Shown: positions 36,926 to 45,943 of the stretch, piece after piece
Numbering within the stretch: position 1 is the first letter of the stretch
How the letters are laid out: every line of letters begins with the position of its first letter
Assembly: GCF_001005295.1 (NCBI RefSeq)
Contig: NZ_LBMK01000002.1
Location: forward strand, 1-64,000
Origin: Streptomyces yangpuensis
GTDB taxonomy: Bacteria; Actinomycetota; Actinomycetes; Streptomycetales; Streptomycetaceae
Direction: 5' to 3'
Length of the DNA: 64,000 nt
The notes under the pieces: model-generated
Seen by the model: only the letters and a program-made list of their open reading frames with translations
What the model was told of the DNA's origin: nothing
Database searches by the model: none
Position numbers and translations under genes: made by a program

Positions 36926-38334
36926 TCATGAGGGTCCCGTCGGGGTAGTGCTGTTGTCCTTCGCGTCCGGGCCGGGCCCGGGCCGCGAGGCCGCGGTGGT
37001 GGGGGCCGGGGCGCGGTCCGAGGCGCGGGACACCGGGGTGATGCGGGCCGCGCCCGTTTTGAACAGGGGCTGCTTGGAGGCCGGATCCCAGGAAGTGGGC
37101 GTGAGCTCGTTGGCGGCCCGGTGGTGGCCGATCCCGTCGGGGGCGTCCCAGTAGCCGTAGTGGAACGGCAGGAAGACGACGCCCTGGCGGATGCCGGTGA
37201 CCCGGACCCGGGCCCTGACGGTGCCGCGCCGGGTGCCCACCTCGGCGAGGTCGCCTTCCCCGATGCCGGCCGCCGCCGCGTCGGATTCGGACATCTCGAT
37301 CCACATGTCCGGCGCGGCGGAATGCAGTTCGGGCACGCGGCCGGTGCGCGTACGGGTGTGGAACTGGTACAGGGTGCGGCCGGTGATCAGCCACAGCGGA
37401 TAGTCGGCGCCCGGCTGTTCGGGCGGCGGGACGTACGGGGCGGTGCGCAGGAGCTCCTTGCCGTCCGGGTTCAGGGACCGGTACGCCTCCTCGTCGAGGG
37501 AGCTTCCTGTGAGGAGGTCGCGGCCGTAGGTCTCGCAGTCCTCGGCGCGGCTGCGGAAGTCGCCCCGGGTGTAGAGGCGCTCGGTGCCGTCGGGGTGTTC
37601 GGTGGTGCAGGGCCATTGGATGCCGCCGCGGTCGCGCAGCAGGGCGTAGGTGAGGCCGCTGTAGTCGCACGGGCGCCCGCGACTGCACTCCTTCCACGCC
37701 TCGAAGACTTCCTCGGGGCTGTGCCAGGGCAGCAGCGGTGCGTCCGATGCGTCGCGGAGGTCCATGCGGCGGGCGAAGTCGAGGAAGATGTCGAGATCGG
37801 GGCGCGCATCTCCGTAGAAGCCCTGCAGCACCGTGGACAGCAGCCGGCCGGCCTGGCCGAGCAGGCGGGCCGCAGTACGGATCTGCTCCGCGGGCACGTC
37901 GGTCGCCGCGGCGGTGGCGGCTTCGGCCGGGAAGAGAGTGCGCGCGTGCGCTCCGTGACGAGAGCCATGGCGGTGTCCCAGTCGGCTTCGCGTTGGGTGC
38001 CGTTCTCCAGGATCAGCGGGCTGGTCAGGCGGTCGGGCGAGCCGACGGCCTGCCAGCCGTACAGGTCCTTGGGGTCGAGGCGGCCGCGGTTGACCCTGTC
38101 GCGGGCCATCCCCCGGACACCGACGAGCCGGCCGTCCCGCACCGCCAGCTCCATGGCATCGCCGTTCGAATGAAGATTCGAGGCCGTCTGGACCCATCGG
38201 TCGATGTCATCGGCGCCGCAGCCCCCGGCGAGGTACTGGTCCACGCGAGCGGGCCAGGAACCTCCGCGCCCGTACGGGGTGCGGCGCCCCCACGGATCAG
38301 CGATACGCCCGGCCGGAACGGATTCTGTGGTCAT
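36926..38334 (-). pseudogene. Decayed molybdopterin oxidoreductase (nitrate-reductase type)
   Basis: The N-terminal frame (ATG 38334) reads WVQTASNLHSNGDAMELAVR, then MARDRVNRGRLDPKDLYGWQ, to DWDTAMALVTERTRAL, where it goes out of frame near 37,930. The next frame resumes at VPAEQIRTAARLLGQAGRLL, jumps directly to ARPDLDIFLDFARRMDLRD, and continues to the C-terminal molydopterin-dinucleotide-binding domain (ELTPTSWDPASKQPLFKTGA). Family members are about 750 residues; here roughly 300 internal residues, including most of the cofactor-binding centre, are missing in two deletions. It cannot be active. The upstream catalase is unrelated. Confidence 0.85.
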
Positions 38335-38820
38335 ATGCAGCCCCTGCCCCTGCCCCCGCCCGAGGCCGCCATACCCCCGCGACGCCTCGGGGGCATGGCG
38401 GCCAGGAGGCTACGCGCCGGAGTGGACGGGTCCGGCACCCGTTGTCCGGCCAGGCGTGCGCGTCGGCCGGACCGAGGTCCGGATCGCCGCCGCGCGCACG
38501 GGGACGTACGCGAAGAAGGAACGCCACGCACCCCACGCACCCCACGACCCGTAGCCGACGGCGAACCGCTTGCCGGGCGGCCGACGCCGTCCGCGACCGG
38601 TTCGGCCCGGTCGCGGGCCTCGGCGCCCGGAGGCAGGCCCTTCCGGAAGCGGCGCCTCAGCGCTGTACCGGCACTGGCGGGGGATGGCGCCGGCCACCTG
38701 GTGACCGGAGACCCCCTCCTGCTCGCCTGTGCTGCGGAACCAGCCACTCCCTGGGCGACCGCTACGACGCCCGGACCGGGCCTTCGAGGCGCCCGGCCGG
38801 CCGGGTCCGTCCGGCACAGG

Positions 38821-39204
38821 TCAGAAAACGGTGACCGTGAAGGGGTTGTCCACGTAGCTGCCGCGCAGGTCGTACGTGTAGACGGTGACCGCGTCGGGGC
38901 CGCAGACGGCGTTGGGCGTGGTGCTGAAGCTGCGACGGTTGGAATTGGGCAGCTCCACGTGGACCACGCTGAACGCGAGATTCACCTGCTCGCTGACGTT
39001 CACGCAGTACCGGCCGGTGTTGACGTGTCGCACCCAGTCGACATTCTTCGCCCGCAGCAACGCCCCGGAGCCGGAGACGTCCGCCGCGGCCTGGACGTAG
39101 GGGGAGGTGATCGGCCTCGGGTCGGCCGCCGTGGCGTTCGCGGGGGCCGCGAGCGCCCCTGTCATGACGACGGCGGCCGGCAGGAGGATGGAAAAGCGGA
39201 TCAT
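38821..39204 (-). CDS. Small secreted protein of unknown function
   Basis: A 127-residue protein with a Sec signal peptide (about 1-26, LLPAAVVMTGALAAPANATA). The mature part has two Cys (GRYCVNV and NAVCGPDAV) that could form one disulfide, and beta-rich sequence such as QVNLAFSVVHVELPNS and AVTVYTYDLRGSYVDNPFTV. No family is recognised. The flanking gaps 38,335-38,820 and 39,205-39,524 show no gene I can support. Confidence 0.65.
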   Translation of the reverse strand: MIRFSILLPAAVVMTGALAAPANATAADPRPITSPYVQAAADVSGSGALLRAKNVDWVRHVNTGRYCVNVSEQVNLAFSVVHVELPNSNRRSFSTTPNAVCGPDAVTVYTYDLRGSYVDNPFTVTVF

Positions 39205-39524
39205 ATGACTTCACTCCGGACTGTGGCGTGCTGCGGCGAGGTGTGGGTGGTCGCCTCATACTCGGCCGGTACGCACGACGATGCGTTCGCCGCGCCGAGC
39301 CGCATCGGCCCAACGGGGCCGAAAGCTACCCGTGCGGCCCACGAGCGTGAGGCGGCTGACGTGGGCGGCCCGGCCGGTGCCGGGGACGCAGCCATGACGA
39401 AAGGCAGCCGTACAGGAGGCGGGCGGGACCCGCTGCGTGCGTCGGCGGCCGCGAGGGCTGAGCAGCCCGGCGGGGGCGGCTGAAAGGCGCCCTTACCGGG
39501 GCAGCCCGGCCCTAGTGTCCTGCC

Positions 39525-40100
39525 ATGACCACGATCAATGACACGACGTACGAATACCGCATCGCACGCCCCGAGGACACCGAGGCCATCGAGGCCATCG
39601 ACGGGTCCTTCAGTACCAGCACGGTTTTCGAAGTGGCCGTGACCGGCGACGGGTTCGCCCTCCGCGAGGTTCCGGTGGACCCGCCACTGGTCAAGGTGTT
39701 TCCCGAGGACGATGGCGGCGACGAGGGGGACGACGCGGAGGCGGACGGCGAGGGCGACGACAGCCGCACCTTCGTGGCCGTCGGCCCCGCCCGGGGGATC
39801 GTCGGCTTCGCCGCCGTCTCCTACTCCCCGTGGAACCGGCGGCTGACCATCGAGGACATCGAGGTCGCCGCCGGCCACCGGGGCCGGGGCATCGGCCGCG
39901 CGTTGATGGGACACGCGCTGGACTTCGCCCGCGAACGGGGCGCCGGGCACGTCTGGCTGGAAGTGACCAACGTCAACGCCCCGGCCATCCATGCCTACCG
40001 GCGGATGGGTTTCTCCCTCTGCGGCCTGGACACCGCCCTGTACCTGGGCACCGAATCCGAGGGCGAGCAGGCGCTCTACATGAGCATGCCCTGCCCCTGA
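39525..40100 (+). CDS. nat1: Streptothricin/nourseothricin N-acetyltransferase (self-resistance)
   Basis: A 191-residue GNAT enzyme that closely matches the nourseothricin acetyltransferase Nat1 along its whole length: DAEAI-like N-terminus, GDGFALREVPVDPPLVKVFP, an acidic linker, SYSPWNRRLTIEDIEVAAGH, RGRGIGRALMGHALDFARER and the identical ending NVNAPAIHAYRRMGF ... QALYMSMPCP. It acetylates the beta-lysine amine of streptothricins and so inactivates them. It marks the left edge of the biosynthetic cluster. Its last 25 bp overlap the convergent gene. Confidence 0.95.
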   Translation: MTTINDTTYEYRIARPEDTEAIEAIDGSFSTSTVFEVAVTGDGFALREVPVDPPLVKVFPEDDGGDEGDDAEADGEGDDSRTFVAVGPARGIVGFAAVSYSPWNRRLTIEDIEVAAGHRGRGIGRALMGHALDFARERGAGHVWLEVTNVNAPAIHAYRRMGFSLCGLDTALYLGTESEGEQALYMSMPCP

Positions 40101-40837
40101 GCAGCCAGCAGGCGGCGCACGGCGGGGCCGGAGCCGTCGGCGGGCGCGACGGTGACGGTCAGCAGCCAGTCGGCGGCCCCGTCCGGCCCGGCCGTCGGTG
40201 CGTACCACTCTACGCGCGCGTCCAGCAGCCGGTCCCCGGCCTCGCGGCGTGTGGCGTACCAGGTCCGGAAGGGCCCGGTCCGCCACACCGTCAGCGGTAC
40301 CGCCCGCTCGCCACCGCTGCGCGTGTGGCCCGGCCCGACCGCGCGCAGCGCAGCCTCGGCCGCACCCGTCGGCGTACGCTCCACCGGCACCCCCAGGGCG
40401 TCCGCGAAGTGGAGCAGGTAGGCCATGCGTTCGGCCTCCGGCGGCGCACCGAGCACGGCGCGGCCCGAGTCGCACCAGGAGCCCCACTTGATGTTGGACA
40501 CCAGGCCCGGCAGCGTGGCCATGTCGCGGGGGATCCAGAAGAGGATCACGTCGGACCGGCGCATGGCGTCCTCCTCCCATGCGATCTGGTCCCCGTACGC
40601 GGGATAGTCACCGCCGGGGACCGGTTCGGGCAGGAACACCACCAGCCGTCCGGCACCGGACCACGCGGACCGCAGTGCGTCGACGGCGCCCGGCCGCCAC
40701 GACGGTTCGGCGGGGTCGACGGGGGTCGGGCCGCACAGGTACACGGCCGCGGCCCAGGAGTCCGGCGGCTCCTGGCCGACGTGGACGACCTCGACCTCGA
40801 CCTCTGAGGTGACGGGGGTGTGGGGCTCAAGGGGCAT
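40076..40837 (-). CDS. Nucleoside 2-deoxyribosyltransferase-like protein
   Basis: A 253-residue protein. The first ~150 residues carry AAAVYLCGPTPVD, GRLVVFLPEPVPGG and QIAWEEDAMRRSDVILFWIP, the fold and catalytic Glu region of the nucleoside deoxyribosyltransferase-like family. NIKWGSWCDSGRAVLGAPPE follows. The C-terminal ~100 residues are a separate unrecognised region. ATG 40837 overlaps the preceding gene by 11 nt. It is the last gene of the minus-strand biosynthetic operon; whether it makes a precursor or is an N-glycoside hydrolase is not known. Confidence 0.75.
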   Translation of the reverse strand: MPLEPHTPVTSEVEVEVVHVGQEPPDSWAAAVYLCGPTPVDPAEPSWRPGAVDALRSAWSGAGRLVVFLPEPVPGGDYPAYGDQIAWEEDAMRRSDVILFWIPRDMATLPGLVSNIKWGSWCDSGRAVLGAPPEAERMAYLLHFADALGVPVERTPTGAAEAALRAVGPGHTRSGGERAVPLTVWRTGPFRTWYATRREAGDRLLDARVEWYAPTAGPDGAADWLLTVTVAPADGSGPAVRRLLAAQGQGMLM

Positions 40838-41810
40838 GGGACACTCCGGGGTCGGTCGGGGCCAGGGTAGCCAGGAAGTCCAGCAGGAGGCCGTTGAAGG
40901 CGTCGGGCCGTTCCAGGAACCCGAGGTGGCCGGCGTCGGCCAGCTCCGCGTAGCGGGCACCGGGGATCGCGGCGGCGACCTCGCGGCCCAGCGGGGCGGG
41001 TGCCAGGACGTCGTCGGCGAAGCCGACCACCAGGACGGGGACGGGGATCCGGCCGAAGTCGGCCAGCCGGTGGCCGAGCGGCGGGAGCGGGCGGTCCGCC
41101 GCCGCCGACTCGCCGGTCAGCGCGGCGAGTTCGAACAAGTCGAGCCATTCTGCGGCCGCGCCCTCGTCGGCCAGGGTGCGGGGGGAGAGGTTCAGGACGA
41201 GGCGGACGAACGCCTCGTACGCGGGTGGCGGCCGGGTGCCCGCGTACGCTGCCGCGGTCTCCGCGCGGGCCAGGGCCTCGGCCAGCACGTCGGACCGGCC
41301 GCGGGTCGCCGCCAGCAGCGCCCCACTCACCCGGTGCGCGTCGGTCAGCAGCAGCTCCTGCACGGCGAGGGCGCCCAGCGAGTGCCCGACCAGCGGGCAG
41401 GGCGGCAGGTCGAGGGCGGCCAGCAACTCGACGGTCCGGGCGGCCAGCGCCCCAGGGCCTGCGGCTTCCGCCCCGTAGGCCGCCCGTCCGGCCGTCTCTG
41501 CGCCGGCGGCCTTCCGTCCGGCGTCCTCCGGTCCGGCCGTTTCCCGTCCGGCGTCCTCCGGTCCGGCCGTCTGCCCGGCGGCCGCCGGACCGGTCGTCCC
41601 CGGCCCTGCTGCCTCCGGCCCGTGGTCGAAAGTGATCACCCGGTAGCCCGCCGCCGTCAGGGCCGGGACCTGGTGGTGTTCCCATATGCGGCCTGTGCCG
41701 CCTGCGCCTGCTATCAGGACCACCGGGTGGGGGCCCGTGCCCTGGACGGTGTACGGCGTGCCGCCCGGTGTCCGGCCCGTTGTGCGCGCCGTGTTGCGGG
41801 GGCCGCTCAT
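40827..41810 (-). CDS. Alpha/beta-hydrolase with internal Pro/Ala repeats
   Basis: A 327-residue hydrolase: oxyanion segment VVLIAGAGGTGRIWEHHQVP, nucleophile CPLVGHSLGALAVQEL, acid in VVGFADDVLAPA and His in LADAGHLGFLERPD. Between the first helix and the nucleophile an insertion of ~45 residues is built from repeats of the type AGPEDAGRETAGPEDAGRK. ATG 41810 overlaps the kinase-like gene (ATGA). Its role in streptothricin assembly is unknown; it could release or edit carrier-bound intermediates. Confidence 0.82.
   Translation of the reverse strand: MSGPRNTARTTGRTPGGTPYTVQGTGPHPVVLIAGAGGTGRIWEHHQVPALTAAGYRVITFDHGPEAAGPGTTGPAAAGQTAGPEDAGRETAGPEDAGRKAAGAETAGRAAYGAEAAGPGALAARTVELLAALDLPPCPLVGHSLGALAVQELLLTDAHRVSGALLAATRGRSDVLAEALARAETAAAYAGTRPPPAYEAFVRLVLNLSPRTLADEGAAAEWLDLFELAALTGESAAADRPLPPLGHRLADFGRIPVPVLVVGFADDVLAPAPLGREVAAAIPGARYAELADAGHLGFLERPDAFNGLLLDFLATLAPTDPGVSHAP
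41485..41590. repeat. Tandem ~30-bp coding repeat in hydrolase gene
   Basis: The unit TCCGGCGTCCTCCGGTCCGG recurs at about 41519 and 41549 with further degenerate copies either side. It encodes the Ala/Gly/Glu-rich insertion of the hydrolase. Such repeats expand and contract by slippage. Confidence 0.7.
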
Positions 41811-42769
41811 GGCGCCATCCTGCGCAGTGCCGTCTCCACCCAGGCGCGGCGGCCCGTGTCCAGGCCGCGCAGCGCCACGTGGACCCACAGGAAGGAGGCC
41901 CGGGCCAGGATGTGGGCGCGCATGCCCTCGCGGACCTCGCCGCCCGCCGCCCGGTAGGCGTCCAGGAGGCGGTCCAGGACGGCGGGGCCGCCCGCGTACA
42001 GCATGTCGACGAAGTCGGCCGCGGGATCGCCCACATCGGCATTGGCCCAGTCCAGCAGCCCCGACAGCACCGGTGGGCCGGAGCGCGGGCGGTCCACCAG
42101 GGTGTGCCCGGGGTGGACGTCGCCGTGGACGAGGGTCAGCCGGCCGGGCCACAGCCGGTCCTCGTCCAGCCAGGCCCGCCAGCGGCGCACCCCGGCCTGC
42201 GGCAGCGGGAGTTCGGCCCGGGCCCGGTCGAGCCGGTCCGCGATCCTGGTGCGTACGGCCCCGGCGTCCGCCCGCCCCCGGGCCGCCAGGGCGGGGGAGT
42301 CGTCCAGCGGGGTCGTGTGCACCGCGACCAGGGCCCGGGCCAGCGGCTCCAGGTACTGGCCGGGGTGGGCCAGCGGGTCGATGGACCAGCCGTACACCAG
42401 GGTGCCGGGATCCTCCGTGCCCGCCGCCTCGCCGGGCAGCCGGGGGTAGGCGACCAGGTCCGGGTCGTGCAGCCGCCAGTCGGGCACCGGTACGGGCGTC
42501 CGGTCCCGTACGGCGGCCAGTACGGCTCCCTCGAAGGCCAGTTGCTCCGCGGCTTCGGGCCGGCGGGGCCGGCGCAGGATCCACCAGGAGCCGTCGGCGG
42601 CCCGGATGTGGACGACCCGGAAGTCCCAGCCGGTGTCGTCGGCGCGGGCCGTGGCCGGATCGAGGGCGAGGCCCAGCCGGCGGGAGGCATGCGCGGCGAG
42701 CGCGGCGAGGGAGGCGAGGGAGTCCGGGCCGGCCCCGCAGGACGCCCCGGCGCGGGTCGCGGCGGTCAT
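41807..42769 (-). CDS. Aminoglycoside/macrolide phosphotransferase-like protein (APH)
   Basis: A 320-residue kinase-fold protein. Brenner motif LTLVHGDVHPGHTLVD and the metal-binding LLDWANADVGDPAADFVDML are intact, so it should be catalytically competent. GWDFRVVHIRAADGSWWILR fits the N-lobe. Overlaps of 4 nt on both sides place it between the adenylation gene and the hydrolase. It may phosphorylate a biosynthetic intermediate (masking during assembly) or contribute to resistance; the sequence cannot decide. Confidence 0.82.
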   Translation of the reverse strand: MTAATRAGASCGAGPDSLASLAALAAHASRRLGLALDPATARADDTGWDFRVVHIRAADGSWWILRRPRRPEAAEQLAFEGAVLAAVRDRTPVPVPDWRLHDPDLVAYPRLPGEAAGTEDPGTLVYGWSIDPLAHPGQYLEPLARALVAVHTTPLDDSPALAARGRADAGAVRTRIADRLDRARAELPLPQAGVRRWRAWLDEDRLWPGRLTLVHGDVHPGHTLVDRPRSGPPVLSGLLDWANADVGDPAADFVDMLYAGGPAVLDRLLDAYRAAGGEVREGMRAHILARASFLWVHVALRGLDTGRRAWVETALRRMAP

Positions 42770-44289
42770 CGGGCCGCCTCCGCCGTCGCCAGGTACCGGT
42801 CCCGGGTGGCCTCGCGGTCCACCTTGCCGGTGTGGGTGCGGGCCAGCTCCGTGAGCGGCACCAGCAGGCTCGGCACCAGGTGCGGGGCCGCCGTACCGGC
42901 CAGCCGGGTACGCACGTCCGCCGCGACCTCCCGCGGGTCGCGGCCCGGCAGCGGTACGAAGAAGGCGGCCAGCGTGCTGTGTTCGGCCCCCTCCACCCGG
43001 GCGGCCGCCACCTCGCGCACCCCGTCGCAGCTGCCGACCAGGGCCTCCACATGGACCAGGTCCACCCGGTGTCCGCGGATCTTGACCTGGTGGTCGGAGC
43101 GGCCGCGGAACACCAGGGCCCCGCCGGGCGCCTCGGAGACCAGGTCCCCGGTGCGGTACCAGCGGGTCCCGCCCTCCTCACCGAACCGGGCCGCCGTGGC
43201 ATCCGGCGCGGCGTGGTAGCCGAGGGCCAGCCCGGGCCCGGACACGTACAGCTCGCCCGTGTCGTCGATGCGCTGGCCGACATGCGGCAGGGGCAGCCCG
43301 ATGGGCAGATCGCCTCCGGTGTCCGGCAGTCCGGGCGCGTCCGGCCCGGCCAGCTGCACCGCGTGGGTCACCAGGGCCGTCTCGGTGGACCCGTAGGTGT
43401 TGAGCAGCCGTACCCCCTCGGCGCCCAGCTTCCGCCAGCGGTCCAGCATGTCGGCGCGCACGGCCTCCCCGCCGATGACCACGGTCCGCAGGCAGGACGG
43501 CAGTGCGGCGCCCTGGTGCAGCAGGTCGCCGGTGAGGCTGTGCCAGAAACCGGTCGGCAGCACCGCGACGGAGATCTCCTGTTCCTCGGCCACCTGGGCG
43601 AACGCCTCGCGCGCCGCGTCGTCGACGACGAGCGTGGCGCCGCCGGTCAGGGTGGGCAGGATCTCCTCCAGGCTGGTGTCCCCGCCGGCGCCGTGGAAGT
43701 GCAGCACGGTGGAGCCCGGGCCGATCCCGTACAGCTCGCGCAGCGGCGGCACCACGGCCGCCGGCGCCCGGTGCGGTACCACGACCCCCTTGGGCCGGCC
43801 GGTGGAGCCGGAGGTGAACAGGACGTACGCCGGATCCTCGGGCCGGACCCCGCTGCCGGGGAGCGCCGGGGGCACCGGCACCCGCACCGGAGGGGAAGCC
43901 GCCCAGCGGGGGCGGACCACCCGCTCCACGGCCGGCTGCCAGCCGGTGTCCGCGGTGGCCACGGCCTCCCGGACCTCCAGCCGGTCCAGTACGGACTCCA
44001 GCACGGCCGCGGGATGGCCGGCCTCCAGCGGTACGTAGGCCCGCCCCGCCGCGAGGACGCCCAGCAGGGCCGCGACGTCACGGGCCGAGTGGTGCACGAC
44101 CACCCCGACCGGCGGCTGGGGCGCGTCCGTGCGCGGTGCGACGGCGCCCGCCACCTCCAGCACCCAGGCGGCGAGAGTGCCGTAGCCGATGACGAGCCCG
44201 TTGTCGACGACGGCCGGGCGCCCCGGATCCGTACGCGCGGTTTCGAAGAACGGTTCCAGGAAATGGATTCCTCTGGCCCTGGCCTGCAT
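42766..44289 (-). CDS. Stand-alone NRPS adenylation domain (beta-lysine type)
   Basis: A 507-residue free-standing A domain with motif A3 YVLFTSGSTGRPKG, A5 NTYGSTETALVTH, A7 WYRTGDLV, A8 GRSDHQVKIRGHRVDL and the A10 Lys in ARTHTGKVDREATRDRYL. No carrier protein is attached. It is a clear paralogue of the gene at 62,231. In the known streptothricin pathway two such proteins activate beta-lysine and one catalyses oligo-beta-lysine amide formation directly; which this one is cannot be told. ATG 44289 has GAGGG eight bases upstream; ATG 44295 is the alternative. Confidence 0.93.
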   Translation of the reverse strand: MQARARGIHFLEPFFETARTDPGRPAVVDNGLVIGYGTLAAWVLEVAGAVAPRTDAPQPPVGVVVHHSARDVAALLGVLAAGRAYVPLEAGHPAAVLESVLDRLEVREAVATADTGWQPAVERVVRPRWAASPPVRVPVPPALPGSGVRPEDPAYVLFTSGSTGRPKGVVVPHRAPAAVVPPLRELYGIGPGSTVLHFHGAGGDTSLEEILPTLTGGATLVVDDAAREAFAQVAEEQEISVAVLPTGFWHSLTGDLLHQGAALPSCLRTVVIGGEAVRADMLDRWRKLGAEGVRLLNTYGSTETALVTHAVQLAGPDAPGLPDTGGDLPIGLPLPHVGQRIDDTGELYVSGPGLALGYHAAPDATAARFGEEGGTRWYRTGDLVSEAPGGALVFRGRSDHQVKIRGHRVDLVHVEALVGSCDGVREVAAARVEGAEHSTLAAFFVPLPGRDPREVAADVRTRLAGTAAPHLVPSLLVPLTELARTHTGKVDREATRDRYLATAEAAR

Positions 44290-44323
44290 TGTCATTTCCC
44301 TCGTCCTGGTGGAATATGGGCGG

Positions 44324-45943
44324 GTGCGAATTGTTGTGGAACACGATCTGAAAATACCCATGCGCGACGGCGCCTTATTGAATGCCGACCTGTATCGCCC
44401 GGATACCGGCGGCCCCGTTCCCGTCCTCGTACGCCGCACCCCTTACGGGAAATCGGGCAGCCCGGGCGGCGCCTCCGTCGACGGACTGCGGCTGGTCCGC
44501 TCCGGGTACGCGCTGCTGGTGCAGGACGTGCGCGGCCGGTTCGGCTCCGGCGGCATCTTCGAGCCGTACTGGCACGAGGCGGCGGACGGCGCGGACACCG
44601 TCGCCTGGGCGGTGGAGCAGCCCTGGTGCGACGGCTCGGCCGGGCTGTTCGGCCGCTCGTACGAGGCGATGGCCGCACTGCTCACCGCGGCCGAACGCCC
44701 GCCCGGCCTGGGCGCGATCGCCCCGCACGTGGCCGGATCGGGCTTCGACGAGGGCTGGACCCGGCAGGGCGGCGCCTTCCAGCTGGGCTTCGTCCTGTAC
44801 TGGGTGCTCTACGACCTGCTGCTGGAGGGGGCGGGGCTGACCGGGGCCGAGCTGGCCGAGGTGGCCCGTGCCGTCGACCGGATCGACGAGCTCTACCGGG
44901 ACCCGGAGGCGGCCGCGGAGCTGCTGGACCGGCCGGCCCCGTACTACCGGCAGTGGCGCGAGCACCCGGCCGGGGACCCGTACTGGCGGCGCGCCGCCCC
45001 GCGCGAGTCCTATGCGGCGATCGACGTCCCGGTACTTCACCTCACCGGCTGGTACGACATTTTCCTCGCCGGTGCCCTGGAGAATTACCGGGGAATTCGG
45101 GACTGTGGAACGCCGTCGCAGCTGGTGGTCGGTCCGTGGTCCCATTGCGTCACCGGCGGGATATTCCCGCAGCGGCGTTACGGGCTGGCAGCCGATGAAC
45201 GCAGCATCGATGTCACCGGACTCCATCTGGACCATTTCGACCGGCATCTGCGACAGCGCAGCGATGCCCCGGAAACCGACCCGGTACGGCTGTTCGTCAC
45301 CGGCGCCGACGAGTGGCGCGTCTTCCCCGACTGGCCCGTCCCCGGAACCCGGGACCTCGTCCTGCACCTCGACGGCCGTGCCCTGACCTCCGGCCCCGCC
45401 CCGGTGGCCTCCGGCGCCGACCGGATCCGTCACGACCCGGCCGACCCCGTGCCCACCACCGGCGGTGCCACCGCCCTCCCCGGCCAGTTCACCGGAGGTG
45501 ACTGCGGTCCGCTGGACCAGCGCGGCGTGGAGGAGCGCCCCGACGTGCTGTGCTTCACGGGCGAGCCGCTGACCGCACCGCTGACCGTCGTCGGCGACAC
45601 CCTCCTGACCGTGTACGTGACCCCGGACGCGGCGGGCGCCGACGTGACCGGCAAGCTCGTCGACGTGCACCCCGACGGCCGGGCCGAGTTGCTGTGCGAC
45701 AGCGTGCGCCGACTGGCGCCGGGGGCGGACACGGCATCCGCCCCCGGGGAGCCGGCCGAGGTCACCGTCGCGCTGGGCCCGGTCGGTCACGTGTTCCGCG
45801 CGGGCCACCGGATCCGTCTGGAGATCGCGGCGAGCAACGCGCCACGCTTCGACGTTCACCCGCGGGTCCTCGCCCACCACACCGTCCATCACGGCGGCGA
45901 CCACCCGTCACGCCTGCTGCTGCCGTGCCTGCCCGGCAGCTGA
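44324..45943 (+). CDS. CocE/NonD-type X-Pro dipeptidyl-peptidase family hydrolase
   Basis: A 539-residue serine hydrolase. KIPMRDGALLNADLYRPDTG and LLVQDVRGRFGSGGIFEPYW are family signatures, the nucleophile is in GLFGRSYEAMAALL, and HLTGWYDIFLAGALENY and the C-terminal jelly-roll (VGHVFRAGHRIRLEIAASNA) follow. It lacks a signal peptide. It is the only plus-strand gene inside the minus-strand operons. Only 34 bp separate its GTG (44324) from the adenylation gene start. It could hydrolyse an amide or ester of the product. Its last 36 bp overlap the convergent glycosyltransferase. Confidence 0.88.
   Translation: MRIVVEHDLKIPMRDGALLNADLYRPDTGGPVPVLVRRTPYGKSGSPGGASVDGLRLVRSGYALLVQDVRGRFGSGGIFEPYWHEAADGADTVAWAVEQPWCDGSAGLFGRSYEAMAALLTAAERPPGLGAIAPHVAGSGFDEGWTRQGGAFQLGFVLYWVLYDLLLEGAGLTGAELAEVARAVDRIDELYRDPEAAAELLDRPAPYYRQWREHPAGDPYWRRAAPRESYAAIDVPVLHLTGWYDIFLAGALENYRGIRDCGTPSQLVVGPWSHCVTGGIFPQRRYGLAADERSIDVTGLHLDHFDRHLRQRSDAPETDPVRLFVTGADEWRVFPDWPVPGTRDLVLHLDGRALTSGPAPVASGADRIRHDPADPVPTTGGATALPGQFTGGDCGPLDQRGVEERPDVLCFTGEPLTAPLTVVGDTLLTVYVTPDAAGADVTGKLVDVHPDGRAELLCDSVRRLAPGADTASAPGEPAEVTVALGPVGHVFRAGHRIRLEIAASNAPRFDVHPRVLAHHTVHHGGDHPSRLLLPCLPGS

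Noticed and set aside
38170..38334. Loss of Fe-S cysteines in the molybdoenzyme N-terminus as a sign of decay
   Set aside because: I recall intact actinobacterial homologues with the same SxLHSNGDA sequence instead of cysteines, so this feature is normal; decay is shown by the internal deletions instead.
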